This document shows positions 55,074 through 63,826 of a DNA stretch of 64,000 nucleotides, in pieces. The position numbers and the translations under genes were made by a program. The DNA is taken from the NCBI RefSeq assembly GCF_014203015.1, contig NZ_JACHIB010000013.1, positions 1 to 64,000 on the forward strand, given 5' to 3'. A model generated the notes under the pieces. That model saw only the letters and a list, made by a program, of their open reading frames with translations, did no database searches and was not told where the DNA came from. Each line of letters begins with the position of its first letter. Position 1 is the stretch's first letter. The stretch comes from Castellaniella defragrans. Its GTDB lineage: Bacteria > Pseudomonadota > Gammaproteobacteria > Burkholderiales > Burkholderiaceae_B.

Positions 55074-56126
55074 ATGTCCCACTCTTTGCCCGGCAGCCCC
55101 CGGCCCGGCGACCGTCCCGTCAGGCCCGGATCCATGTCCCGACCCGCGCCCCAGTCCGCGTCCGAACCCCGGCCCTGGCGCCTGTGCGTGGCGCCGATGA
55201 TCGACGTCACCGACCGGCATTGCCGCTATTTCCATCGCCTGCTGTCGCCCCGCGCCCGCCTGTACACCGAGATGATCACCACCGGCGCGCTGCTGCACGG
55301 CGACGTGGGCCGGCACCTGGACTTCGATCCCGCCGAGCATCCCGTGGCCCTGCAGCTGGGCGGCAGCGAGCCGGACGCACTGGCGCAGTGCGCCCGGCTG
55401 GGCGAGCGCTGGGGCTACGACGAGATCAACCTGAACTGCGGCTGCCCGTCCGAACGGGTCCAGCGCGGCGCCTTCGGCGCCTGCCTGATGGCCGAGCCGC
55501 ATCTGGTCGCCGATTGTGTGCGCGCCCTGCGGGATGCCGTGTCGGTGCCGGTGACGGTCAAGCATCGCCTGGGCCTGGACTACGACGAGTCCTACGATTT
55601 CGTGCGCGATTTCGTCGGCATCCTGTTCGAGGCCGGCTGCCGGGTGTTCATCGTCCATGCGCGCAACGCGGTGCTCAAGGGACTGTCGCCCAAGGACAAC
55701 CGGGAAAAGCCGCCGCTGCGCTATGCGGATGCCGTGCGCCTGAAGCAGGATTTTCCGGATGCGGCGTTCGTGCTGAATGGCGGCCTGGCCGAGGTCGGGA
55801 CCTGCCTGGAATGGATGGAGCGCCTGGACGGCGTGATGCTGGGCCGGGCGGCCTGGCACCATCCGGACATCCTGGCCGAGCTGGACCGCCGCATGGCGCC
55901 CGGTGCGGCATTTCCGGACCCCGAAGCCGTGCTGGACGCCTGGGTGGATTATGTGGCGGCGCAGCACGCGCGCGGCGTGCCGATGCACATCATGATGCGC
56001 GGCGTGCTGGGCTGGCGCACCGGCCGTCCCGGCGCGCGGCAATGGCGGCGCATGCTGTCGGACCCCGCGCTGCTGCGGGCCGAAGGCCCGGCACTGCTGC
56101 GCCGCGCCTGGCAGGCCGTGGGCTGA
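55074..56126 (+). CDS. dusA: tRNA-dihydrouridine synthase A
   Basis: A DusA flavoenzyme of about 350 residues reducing U20/20a in tRNA. FMN-barrel motifs are LCVAPMIDVTDRHCRYFHRL, LQLGGSEPDALAQCARLGE, INLNCGCPSERVQ with the catalytic Cys, VTVKHRLGLDYDESYDF, VLNGGLAEV and MLGRAAWHHP. The start is uncertain (55065, 55074 or 55134); the protein proper begins near residue 30, so the N-terminal 20 residues may be untranslated. Divergent from thrB. Confidence 0.93.
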   Translation: MSHSLPGSPRPGDRPVRPGSMSRPAPQSASEPRPWRLCVAPMIDVTDRHCRYFHRLLSPRARLYTEMITTGALLHGDVGRHLDFDPAEHPVALQLGGSEPDALAQCARLGERWGYDEINLNCGCPSERVQRGAFGACLMAEPHLVADCVRALRDAVSVPVTVKHRLGLDYDESYDFVRDFVGILFEAGCRVFIVHARNAVLKGLSPKDNREKPPLRYADAVRLKQDFPDAAFVLNGGLAEVGTCLEWMERLDGVMLGRAAWHHPDILAELDRRMAPGAAFPDPEAVLDAWVDYVAAQHARGVPMHIMMRGVLGWRTGRPGARQWRRMLSDPALLRAEGPALLRRAWQAVG

Positions 56127-56212
56127 ACGGCGAACCCCCGCATCGGTGAACCCCCGCGCTGGCGGATCTCCGCGCCGGCAAGCCCTTCGTCTTCGGGGAA
56201 GAAGAGGGAAGC

Positions 56213-56236
56213 GCCGGGCGGCGTCCGCCGCCCGGC
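56213..56236. terminator. Strong hairpin between dusA and the CBS gene
   Basis: GCCGGGCGGC-GTCC-GCCGCCCGGC, a perfect 10-bp stem, lies between the two convergent genes. No T run, so it is a structural or Rho-assisted terminator candidate. Confidence 0.5.
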
Positions 56237-56266
56237 CGTGCAGGGGGCCTTGCGGCCGCGCCGGAC

Positions 56267-56731
56267 TCAGGCCTTGCGGGCCGTCTCGGACGTGTCGGCG
56301 GGCCAGTCGCGGATGTAGGCCTTGAGCATGTCGTTCTCGAACTGCTGCGCCTCGACGATGGCGCGCGCCATGTCGTAGAACGAGATCACGCCCATCAGGG
56401 TGGGGCCGTCCATCACGGGGATGTAGCGCGCGTGCTTGTCGAGCATCAGGCGCTGGACCTCGTCGGCGTCGGTGTTGGGCGTGACGCTGACGGGCGCGTC
56501 GTCCATGATGCTGCGCACCGTGTAGTCGCCGGCCTGGCCGTCGTGGGTGTTGAGGTGGTTGATGATTTCGCGGAAGGTCAGCATGCCGGCGAGCCGGCCG
56601 TGGTCCATGATGACCAGCGAGCCGATGTCGAGCTGGCTCATGGTGGCGATGGCTTCGCGCACCGGCATGTCGGGCGTCCCCGTGTACAGCGTGTGCCCCT
56701 TCACGCGCAGGATTTCATTGACTTTCAGCAT
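56267..56731 (-). CDS. CBS-domain pair protein
   Basis: A 154-residue protein made of two CBS domains. The first (about 10-65) has VREAIATMSQLDIGSLVIMD and LAGMLTFREIINHL. The second (about 72-130) has VRSIMDDAPVSVTPNTDADE and YIPVMDGPTLMGVISFYDMA. Such stand-alone CBS pairs bind adenosine nucleotides or NAD and modulate partners; the target is unknown. It is followed by no operon partner and converges with dusA. Confidence 0.88.
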   Translation of the reverse strand: MLKVNEILRVKGHTLYTGTPDMPVREAIATMSQLDIGSLVIMDHGRLAGMLTFREIINHLNTHDGQAGDYTVRSIMDDAPVSVTPNTDADEVQRLMLDKHARYIPVMDGPTLMGVISFYDMARAIVEAQQFENDMLKAYIRDWPADTSETARKA

Positions 56732-56770
56732 GTCGATTCCCAGTGGCGCCGCGGTCCGGCTATTTGTCCA

Positions 56771-58039
56771 TTATTGTGCATCATCGTCCCGGTTTTCGAT
56801 AGCGTCGCCGCCGATAGCGTCGCCGCCGAAGAGCGCGTCCAGGACGGGCGGGTCGCCCAGCAGGGTGCGCGACAGGGCGTCGAGCATGCCGGGCCGCAGC
56901 CCCGCCTGCGCGCGGTCGATCAGCAGCCGGTCCACCAGCGGGCCGATGTCGGCCCGGGCCGGATCGCAGGCCAGTACCCATTGCTCGCCGTCGGCCACCG
57001 GCACGACGTAGCCCAGCTCCCGCAGGGCGCCGAGCATGTCGCGCAGGGCGTCGGGATGGACGCGCAGGTGCTTTTCCAGGTAGCCCAGGCTGCGTCCCGG
57101 CGGCAGCGCGCCGCGCGCATGCCACAGGATGCGCAGGATGCCCAGCGCGTCGACGGCCTGCGCCCCGACGTGCCGGCGCAGCGCCCAGCGGTGCAGGCGC
57201 AGCGCCGGCAGCAGCGAGGCCACCGTGGCGCCCATCAGCACCACCAGCCAGGACAGGTAGATCCACAGCAGGAAGATCGGCAGGGTGGCGAAGGCCCCGT
57301 AGATGACGGTGTAGGAGGGAAAACGCGTCAGGTAGGCGGTGAACCCGGCCTTCATCACGGCCAGCACCGCCGTGGTGCCCAGGCCGCCCAGCGCGGCGTC
57401 GCGCCACAGCACGCGGCAGTTGGGCACGAACATGAACAGGGCCGTGAAGCCCAGGACCGACATCAGCAGGGGCACCAGGTTGAGCAGCAGGCCGATGCCC
57501 TCGGACAGGTCGCCGATGTAGCCCAGGGATTCCCGTGCCAGCACCGAACTGGCCCACAGGCTGGCGCCCATCAGGATCGGCCCCAGCGAAATGATCGCCC
57601 AGTACACCAGCAGCCGCTGGCGCATGGGGCGCTGGCGCGCGACGTTCCAGATTTCGTTGAAGGCCTCGTCGATGGTCATGATGAGCATGATCGAGGTCAC
57701 CACCAGGAAGGCGCTGCCCACCGCCGTCAGTCCGGACGCCTGCGCGGCGAACTGGTTGAGGTAGCTCATGATGGTGTCCGACACCGAGGGCGGCAGCAGG
57801 CTTTCGCTGAGGAAGGTTTCCAGGGCCTGGCGGAACTGGGCGAACAGCGGGAAGGCGGTGAACAGCGCCAGCACCACCGCCAGCAGCGGCACGATCGCCA
57901 GCACCGTGGTGAAGGTCAGGCTGGAGGCCACCCGGGTCAGCTTGCGGTGCGCGGCGAAGTCCAGCGTGAAGCGCAGGACGTCCAGTGCGCGGCTGCGGCG
58001 CTCGGCCGGGGACGGGGCGGTGGTTTGCGGTATCGTCAT
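56771..58039 (-). CDS. yihY: YihY/RNase BN-like inner-membrane protein
   Basis: A 422-residue protein with six helices of the YihY/UPF0761 family (formerly called RNase BN). It has ASSLTFTTVLAIVPLLAVVL, SYLNQFAAQASGLTAVGSAF, DEAFNEIWNVARQRPMRQRL and FLLWIYLSWLVVLMGATVAS. A cytoplasmic winged-helix-like C-terminal extension (about 300-400) follows, with a tail carrying a short duplicated motif (GGDAIGGDAI). Divergent from the DUF2069 gene with only 34 bases between. Confidence 0.9.
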   Translation of the reverse strand: MTIPQTTAPSPAERRSRALDVLRFTLDFAAHRKLTRVASSLTFTTVLAIVPLLAVVLALFTAFPLFAQFRQALETFLSESLLPPSVSDTIMSYLNQFAAQASGLTAVGSAFLVVTSIMLIMTIDEAFNEIWNVARQRPMRQRLLVYWAIISLGPILMGASLWASSVLARESLGYIGDLSEGIGLLLNLVPLLMSVLGFTALFMFVPNCRVLWRDAALGGLGTTAVLAVMKAGFTAYLTRFPSYTVIYGAFATLPIFLLWIYLSWLVVLMGATVASLLPALRLHRWALRRHVGAQAVDALGILRILWHARGALPPGRSLGYLEKHLRVHPDALRDMLGALRELGYVVPVADGEQWVLACDPARADIGPLVDRLLIDRAQAGLRPGMLDALSRTLLGDPPVLDALFGGDAIGGDAIENRDDDAQ

Positions 58040-58073
58040 GGGGCGGGCAGGGGTTTCGGGTCATAATACCAGC

Positions 58074-58448
58074 ATGGAAAGCATGGAAATCAAGTTCAGT
58101 CCGGGCCTGCACGGCCTGGCGTGCGTCTGCCTGTTCGGCCTGATCGTGCTGTGCGTGGGCTGGGAGCTGTGGTGGGCACCCCTGCGCCCGGGCGGCACGC
58201 TGATGGCCCTGAAGGCCGTGCCGCTGCTGTTCGCCGTGGGCGGCGTGCTGCGGCGCCGGCTCTATACGCTGCAGTGGGTGTCCATGCTCAGCCTGCTCTA
58301 CCTGATGGAAGGCGTGGTGCGGGCCTGGTCCGACGTCTCGCCGCTGTCGGCGGCGCTGGCCGGCCTGGAGATCCTCCTGTCGCTGGGCCTGTACCTGGGC
58401 GCCATCCTCTATGTGCGTCCCGCCAAGCGGGCGGCGCGCCATGGCTGA
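58074..58448 (+). CDS. DUF2069 small membrane protein
   Basis: A 124-residue protein with four predicted helices and the DUF2069 pattern: LHGLACVCLFGLIVLCVGWE, MALKAVPLLFAVGGVLRRRL, YTLQWVSMLSLLYLMEGVVR and ILLSLGLYLGAILYVRP. ATG 58074 (a second ATG is at 58083). It overlaps selO by 8 bases, so the two are coupled. Function unknown. Confidence 0.85.
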   Translation: MESMEIKFSPGLHGLACVCLFGLIVLCVGWELWWAPLRPGGTLMALKAVPLLFAVGGVLRRRLYTLQWVSMLSLLYLMEGVVRAWSDVSPLSAALAGLEILLSLGLYLGAILYVRPAKRAARHG

Positions 58449-59928
58449 TGCGCAGGCGGACGGCCCGCTGGCCAGCCTGCGCGCGGGCTGCTCGTTCGCG
58501 TCCCTGCCGCAGGCTTTCTACTCCCGGGTGCAGCCCCGTCCCCTGCGGGAGCCGCGCCTGCTGCACGCCAATCCGGACGCCGCGGCCCTGATCGGCCTGG
58601 ACGCCGCCGCGCTGCGCTCGCCCGAATTCCTCGCCCTGTGTTCCGGCGCCGGCCGGCTGGCCGGCATCCAGCCCCTGGCCACGGTCTACAGCGGCCACCA
58701 GTTCGGCGTCTGGGCCGGGCAGCTGGGCGATGGCCGGGCGCATCTGCTGGGCGATGTCCGCACCTCCGGCGGCACCTGGGAACTCCAGCTGAAGGGCTCG
58801 GGCCGCACGCCGTATTCGCGCATGGGCGACGGCTGGGCCGTGCTGCGCTCCAGCGTGCGCGAATACCTGGCCAGCGAGGCCATGGCCGGCCTGGGCATCC
58901 CGACGACCCGGGCGCTGGCGCTGGCCGCCTCGGACGATCCGGTGGTGCGCGAGACTGTCGAGACCGCCGCCATCGTCACCCGCCTGGCGCCCAGCTTCGT
59001 GCGCTTCGGCCATTTCGAGCACTGGGGCCATTCGCACCACGAGCAGAAGGCGCTGCTGGACTACGTCGTCGAGCACTGGTATCCCGAATGCCGGGAGACG
59101 GCCGGCGGCGAGACCGACACGCCGGCCACGGCCTGCCGCCTGCTGGCCGAGGTGACGCGGCGCACGGCGCGCCTGATCGCCCAATGGCAGCTCGCGGGCT
59201 TCTGCCACGGAGTGATGAACACCGACAACATGTCCATCCTGGGCCTGACGCTGGACTATGGGCCGTACGGCTTCATGGACGCCTTCCAGGCGGACCACGT
59301 CTGCAACCACAGCGACACGGCGGGCCGCTACGCCTGGAACGCCCAGCCGGCCGTGGCGCGCTGGAATTTGTACCGCCTGGCGGGCAGCCTGCTGGTGCTG
59401 GGCTGCGAGGCGCCCTCGCTGGAAGCCTGTCTGGCGCCCTTCGAGGCCGAGTTCCTCGCGGCCTACCGGGACGGCCTGGCGCGCAAGCTGGGGCTGAACG
59501 CCTGGCGGCCGGAGGACGCGGCGCTGGAGGACGACTGGTGGGGTCTGCTGCATGCGCAGCGGGCCGATTTCACTCTGGCCTTCCGCCGGCTGGCCGATGC
59601 CGACCGCGATCCCGGCCCCTGGCTGGCGCTGTTCGCCGATCCCGCGCCGGCGCGCGCCTGGCTGGACCGCTATCTGGCCCGGCGGGCCGGGCAGGGCGGG
59701 GATGCGGCCGCGCGCCGCGCCGCCATGGACCGCGCCAATCCCCTCTACGTGCTGCGCAACCATCTGGCGCAGCGCGCCATCGAGGCCGCGCAGCGGGGCG
59801 ATGCCTCGGAAATCGACCTGTTGCTGGGCCTGCTGCGCGACCCGTACACCGAGCGTCCCGGCTTCGAGTCCCATGCCCAGCCGCCCGCCGACGACACGCC
59901 GGCGGTGCCGGTGAGCTGCTCGTCCTGA
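58441..59928 (+). CDS. selO: Protein adenylyltransferase SelO (YdiU)
   Basis: A 495-residue pseudokinase-fold AMPylator that transfers AMP from ATP to protein Ser/Thr/Tyr. It has YSGHQFGVWAGQLGDGRAHL, GSGRTPYSRMGDGWAVLRSS, FCHGVMNTDNMSILGLTLDYG and the metal motif in YGPYGFMDAFQADHVCNHSD. The C-terminus ends VSCSS, where Cys takes the place of the selenocysteine of animal SelO, three residues from the end. Coupled to the DUF2069 gene. Usually a stress/redox protein. Confidence 0.95.
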   Translation: MADAQADGPLASLRAGCSFASLPQAFYSRVQPRPLREPRLLHANPDAAALIGLDAAALRSPEFLALCSGAGRLAGIQPLATVYSGHQFGVWAGQLGDGRAHLLGDVRTSGGTWELQLKGSGRTPYSRMGDGWAVLRSSVREYLASEAMAGLGIPTTRALALAASDDPVVRETVETAAIVTRLAPSFVRFGHFEHWGHSHHEQKALLDYVVEHWYPECRETAGGETDTPATACRLLAEVTRRTARLIAQWQLAGFCHGVMNTDNMSILGLTLDYGPYGFMDAFQADHVCNHSDTAGRYAWNAQPAVARWNLYRLAGSLLVLGCEAPSLEACLAPFEAEFLAAYRDGLARKLGLNAWRPEDAALEDDWWGLLHAQRADFTLAFRRLADADRDPGPWLALFADPAPARAWLDRYLARRAGQGGDAAARRAAMDRANPLYVLRNHLAQRAIEAAQRGDASEIDLLLGLLRDPYTERPGFESHAQPPADDTPAVPVSCSS

Positions 59929-60064
59929 GGACGGGGTGCGCGCGGGCCGGACCGTTACGGCCCGCCGCCCCGCCGCCGTCCGGCCGCCAGGGTCCGCTAT
60001 CGCGCCTGGCCGACACGTCTGACCGTCACGCCTGACCGCCACGTCCGGCTATCACGCTTAACGA

Positions 60065-61657
60065 TCACGCCGGCCGCAGCGATTCCGCGGGCGGCCCCAG
60101 GCGGAAGCGGCTGACGGCCGCCACGAGCGAGGACGCCTGCTGCGCCAGGCTGCCGGATGCGGCGGCCGCTTCCTCGACCAGCGCCGCATTGCTGCGGGTG
60201 ATGTCGCTGAGCTGGGAGACGGCGGCATTGATCTGCTCCAGGCCCAGGGACTGCTCGTCCGTGCTGGCGCGCACGTGGCTCACGAGCTGGTTGAGCTGGC
60301 CGATCTGCTCGCCGGAGAAGCGCGTGTCTTCGGCGATCGCCTGGATGCCGCTGGCTACCTGCTCGGCCTGCCGCGTGCTGTTTTCCACCAGGCTGGCGAT
60401 TTCCCGCGCCGCGTTGGAACTGCGCAGGGCCAGCGCCTGGACTTCCATGGCGACCACATCGAAGCCCTGCCCCCGCTCGCCGGCGCGCGCCGCCTCGATG
60501 CCCGCGTTGAGGGCCAGGATCTTGGTCTGGAAGGCGATGCCCTCGATCAGGGCCGTGATGCCTTCGATCTGGCGCGAGGTGTGGCTCATGCGTCCGATGG
60601 CCGCTTCGATGGCGCGCACCTGCTGCAGGCTGCGGATCACGGCGGCATTGGCGCGGGCGGCGAACAGGGCGGCCTGGCGGGCCGTTTCGGCGTTGTTCCG
60701 CACGGTGCCGGTGATTTCCTCCATGGCGGCGGCGGTTTCCGAGATGTCGGCCGCCTGCAGCTCGGTGCGTTCGGCCAGGTCCGTGTTGCCCAGGTGGATC
60801 TGGCTGGAGCCTGTGGCGATGTGGTCGCTGCTGGCGCGCACCGAGGACACGATCCGGCGCAGCGATTCCTGCATGTGGGCCATCGCGCTGAGCACGCTGT
60901 GGGGCGGCGCCCGGGAGGTGTCGATGGGCAGGCTGAGGTCGCCCGCGGCGATCGAATGCGCGATGTCGGCGACCTCGGCGGGCTCGGAGCCCATCTGCCG
61001 CATCAGCCAGCGGGTCAGGACGATCCCCAGGAGGACCGCGCACAGGGCGCTGGCGATGGTCAGGCCGACGATCAGCAGGCTGGCGCGGTCGTAGATGGTG
61101 CGGGTGTCCCGGCTGAGCGCGCCGGCCTGCTGCTGCCGCTCTTCGATGAGCCGGCCCATCAGCGCATCGGCATGATTCGCCAGCGGCACGATCTCCCGGT
61201 ACAGCATCGAGACCGATGCGCGCACGGGCTGCAGGGGCTCGCCGGCGATCAGCCGGGCGACCTGGCGGATGCCGGCGGCATAGGCCTGTGCCGCGGCCCG
61301 GGTTTCCTCGAGCAGGGGCGAATCGGCGTTGGGATCGGCGTCGGGGGCCGTGGCGGCCAGGGCCTGCTGCAACGCGCCGAGATGCCGCTCGACGGCGGCC
61401 AGCTGGGCATCCCGGGTTTCCTGGGCGGGGGCCAGGGCGGCGATGCGGATGGCGCGGGCGGTCAGCAGCATCTGCTGATTGGCCAGGGCCGCCTGCTGCA
61501 GGTTGCGCAGATCCCGGTGGTACATGGTTTCCGCCAGGGTGTGGATCCGCCCGCTGGCGTACAGGCCGATGGCGCCCATCAGCAGCGTCAGGGCCGCGCC
61601 CGCCAGGAAACTTGCAATCAGCCGGGTGGCGACGCCGGGCCGGCTCAGGGTACGCAT
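60065..61657 (-). CDS. Methyl-accepting chemotaxis protein
   Basis: A chemoreceptor of about 530 residues. TM1 at about 12-32; a helical 4HB-type periplasmic domain (IHTLAETMYHRDLRNLQQAA) to about 190; TM2 at about 192-214; HAMP to about 265. The signalling domain has the hairpin tip IEGIAFQTKILALNAGIEAA and GERGQGFDVVAMEVQALALR. No CheR-binding pentapeptide at the end. GGAGG precedes a TTG (61663) by 6 bases and an ATG (61657) by 12, so the start may be TTG. Preceded by a mer-type dyad promoter element. No other che genes in the window. Confidence 0.92.
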   Translation of the reverse strand: MRTLSRPGVATRLIASFLAGAALTLLMGAIGLYASGRIHTLAETMYHRDLRNLQQAALANQQMLLTARAIRIAALAPAQETRDAQLAAVERHLGALQQALAATAPDADPNADSPLLEETRAAAQAYAAGIRQVARLIAGEPLQPVRASVSMLYREIVPLANHADALMGRLIEERQQQAGALSRDTRTIYDRASLLIVGLTIASALCAVLLGIVLTRWLMRQMGSEPAEVADIAHSIAAGDLSLPIDTSRAPPHSVLSAMAHMQESLRRIVSSVRASSDHIATGSSQIHLGNTDLAERTELQAADISETAAAMEEITGTVRNNAETARQAALFAARANAAVIRSLQQVRAIEAAIGRMSHTSRQIEGITALIEGIAFQTKILALNAGIEAARAGERGQGFDVVAMEVQALALRSSNAAREIASLVENSTRQAEQVASGIQAIAEDTRFSGEQIGQLNQLVSHVRASTDEQSLGLEQINAAVSQLSDITRSNAALVEEAAAASGSLAQQASSLVAAVSRFRLGPPAESLRPA

Positions 61658-61749
61658 GCGCAAGGGAATCCTCCGATGTGTTCCGCAAGAATGGGAGTCC
61701 GTGATGGGTGTCCGTGGACCGCGAGAATGATTGTCCCATCCGGACGGAC

Positions 61750-61780
61750 TTGTAAAGACCGTACCCGGGTACGGAGCCGT
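61750..61780 (-). promoter_or_regulatory. MerR-type dyad in front of the chemoreceptor gene
   Basis: CCGTACCCGGGTACGG (61759-61774) is a perfect palindrome with the CCGTAC-N4-GTACGG arms of the mer operator. On the minus strand ACGGCT and TTACAA flank it with a 19-base spacer, though both are weak hexamers. Spacing to the gene is about 90 bases. Confidence 0.55.
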
Positions 61781-61899
61781 CCGGGTTATCCCGTACGAGG
61801 CCTTCGGCCCGCGGCAGCGGCGCGCCGATCGCAACGGCGCGCCGATCTGTTAGCCTTGAAGCACTCCGTTTTTTCGCCCGCGGTTTTTCCTTTTTCGCC

Positions 61900-62832
61900 A
61901 TGAATGCTCCGAACGACGCCCATTCCCTCACCCCCTCCAGCGACCACTGGGTCGAGCATCCGCGGGGGCGCATCTTCGTCCGCGTCTGGCGGCCGGGCGC
62001 GGACGAGGCTTCGGATGTGTCGGAGGCTTCGGATGCGTCGGAGTCTCCAGGCGCATCCGAGGCGTCTGGGGCCGCCGGCGCTGCGGGGACCGCGAGCATC
62101 GCTGGCACGGCCGGCTCCGCGCCGCCGCCCATCGTGCTGCTGCACGATTCGCTGGGCTGCGTCGATCTGTGGCGCGACTTTCCGGCGGCGCTCGCCCAGG
62201 CCACCCGCCGGACGGTGGTGGCCTACGACCGGCCGGGCTTCGGGCGCTCCGACCCGCGCGCGGATCTGCCGTCGCCGGATTTCGTCGCCGAGGAGGCGGC
62301 CGACGTGTTCCCCGCGGTCTGCGAACGGCTGGGCATCTCGGCGTTCGTGGCCATGGGCCACAGCGTGGGCGGCTGCATGGCGATTCCCTGCGCGGCGCTG
62401 CACGCGGAGCGCTGCGAAGCGCTGGTGACGCTGGCGGCGCAGGTCTATGCGGAAGACCGGACGCGCGCGGGCATCCGCGCGGCCAGCGCATCGTTCCGCG
62501 ATCCGGCGCAACTGGAGCGGCTGGCCAAATACCACGGCGACAAGGCTTCCTGGGTGCTGGCGGCGTGGGTCGAGACCTGGCTCAGCCCGGACTTCGACGC
62601 CTGGTCGCTGACCGGCGTGCTGCCGCGCGTGCGCTGCCCCGTCCTGGCGATTCACGGAGACCAGGACGAGTACGGTTCCACCATCCATCCCGAGCTGATC
62701 CGCCGGCACAGCGGCGGGCCGGCGCGCATCGAACTCATGCCGGGCGTGGGGCATTTTCCCCATCGGGAACGCATGGACGAAGTGCTGCGCCTGGTGGCGG
62801 CGTTCCTCAGTGGTCCTCGCAGTCCTCGATGA
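61900..62832 (+). CDS. Alpha/beta hydrolase with low-complexity insert
   Basis: A 310-residue alpha/beta hydrolase. Oxyanion region IVLLHDSLGCVDLWRDFP, TVVAYDRPGFGRSDPRAD, nucleophile elbow MGHSVGGCMA (Ser), a LAIHGDQDEYGS acid strand, and the catalytic His in MPGVGHFPHRE. Residues of about 35-75 are an unusual Ser/Ala/Glu/Gly-rich insert before the first core strand, partly built of two 18-bp repeats (62005-62040), and probably a flexible loop. Substrate unknown. Its 3' end overlaps that of the convergent EAL gene by 26 bases. Confidence 0.87.
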   Translation: MNAPNDAHSLTPSSDHWVEHPRGRIFVRVWRPGADEASDVSEASDASESPGASEASGAAGAAGTASIAGTAGSAPPPIVLLHDSLGCVDLWRDFPAALAQATRRTVVAYDRPGFGRSDPRADLPSPDFVAEEAADVFPAVCERLGISAFVAMGHSVGGCMAIPCAALHAERCEALVTLAAQVYAEDRTRAGIRAASASFRDPAQLERLAKYHGDKASWVLAAWVETWLSPDFDAWSLTGVLPRVRCPVLAIHGDQDEYGSTIHPELIRRHSGGPARIELMPGVGHFPHRERMDEVLRLVAAFLSGPRSPR

Positions 62833-63625
62833 ACCGCGGGCGGCCGAATAGCCAGCCCTGCGCCCGCTGCACGCCCAGCTCCGCCAGCTGGTGCGCCTGG
62901 GCTTCGGTTTCGACGCCTTCGGCCGTGAGCGAAAGCCCCAGCGTGCCGGCCAGCCGCCCGAGATGCAGGACCACTTCGCGGGCGGTGCGGGAATCGCAGA
63001 CGCGCCGGGTCAGGCGGTGGTCGATCTTGACCGCGTCTAGCGTCAGTTCGACCAGGGCCTGGAGATTGGCGTAGCCGGTGCCGAAGTCGTCCAGGTGCAC
63101 CTGGATGCCCTGGGCGCGGATCGCCCGGATCACCGGCCCGCAGCGTTCGGATTCCAGCAGGCAGCGCTCGGTCAGCTCGACGTTCAGGAACGGGCCGCCC
63201 AGCGCCTGGACCAGTTTCGAGAGCAGCGCGGCGGTTTCCAGGGTCCTGGCGTCCGCCGCCGACAGGTTGATCGACAGGCGGACCGGATCGGCGATCCGGT
63301 GGGTGATGCGCTCCTCGGCGGCCAGCCGGCAGACCTGCCGCGTGATGTCGCGGATCAGGCCGGCGCGCTCGGCGATGGGAATGAAGACGTCGGGACCGAT
63401 GGACATCCGCGGCCAGCGGATCAGGGCTTCGATGCCGACCGGCCGGCGGCTGCGCAGGTCCACGATGGGCTGGTAGGCCAGACGGAATTCCCGCCGCTCC
63501 AGGGCGAGCCTCAGGGCGGCCAGAAGGCCCGGCCCGGTGCTTTCCGCGAGAGATCCCCACACCCCATCGATCTGCGCGAGGGGGGAACGGTCTCCGGAAT
63601 GGCGCCCTGCCGCGGCTTCTTCCAT
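62807..63625 (-). CDS. EAL-domain cyclic-di-GMP phosphodiesterase
   Basis: A 272-residue stand-alone EAL protein. After 30 variable residues it has FRLAYQPIVDLRSRRPVGIEALIRW (first EAL motif, Glu), the Asn metal ligand in RLSINLSAADART, ELTERCLLES, the DDFGTGYANLQ loop with both Asp residues, KIDHRLTRR (Lys) and TAEGVETEAQAHQLAELG. All catalytic residues look intact, so it should hydrolyse c-di-GMP. No sensory or membrane segment. Its promoter region carries a mer-type operator shared with divergent merR. EAL proteins (Urf2) also occur in Tn21/Tn501 mer operons. Confidence 0.92.
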   Translation of the reverse strand: MEEAAAGRHSGDRSPLAQIDGVWGSLAESTGPGLLAALRLALERREFRLAYQPIVDLRSRRPVGIEALIRWPRMSIGPDVFIPIAERAGLIRDITRQVCRLAAEERITHRIADPVRLSINLSAADARTLETAALLSKLVQALGGPFLNVELTERCLLESERCGPVIRAIRAQGIQVHLDDFGTGYANLQALVELTLDAVKIDHRLTRRVCDSRTAREVVLHLGRLAGTLGLSLTAEGVETEAQAHQLAELGVQRAQGWLFGRPRFIEDCEDH

Positions 63626-63775
63626 AAGGTTTAGGCCTTTAATTTTTTGATTCTAGTCAAATCGTTTTGTTACGGATAACATAACCGTGCGTCGTATAGC
63701 GGTGAGAGCGCGGCCGATCTGCATGGAAGGCATATCGGTACGCGGCATTCATGAATTCCTGATTGCCAGCGGGCA

Positions 63776-63806
63776 ATCTAACGTCCGTACCCAGGTACGG
63801 AATCAA
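63776..63806 (-). promoter_or_regulatory. Mer-type promoter/operator for the EAL gene
   Basis: On the minus strand TTGATT (-35, 63806-63801) and TAGATT (-10, 63781-63776) are separated by 19 bases. The overlong spacer is the hallmark of MerR-activated promoters. The spacer holds the dyad CCGTAC-N4-GTACGG (63785-63800). The operator is shared with divergent merR. Confidence 0.75.
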
Positions 63807-63826
63807 GGGATTCATGAGGTGACGCA

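Noticed and set aside
59917-59928. Selenocysteine in SelO
   Set aside because: The C-terminal motif is read with ordinary Cys (SCSS) and TGA is only the true stop.
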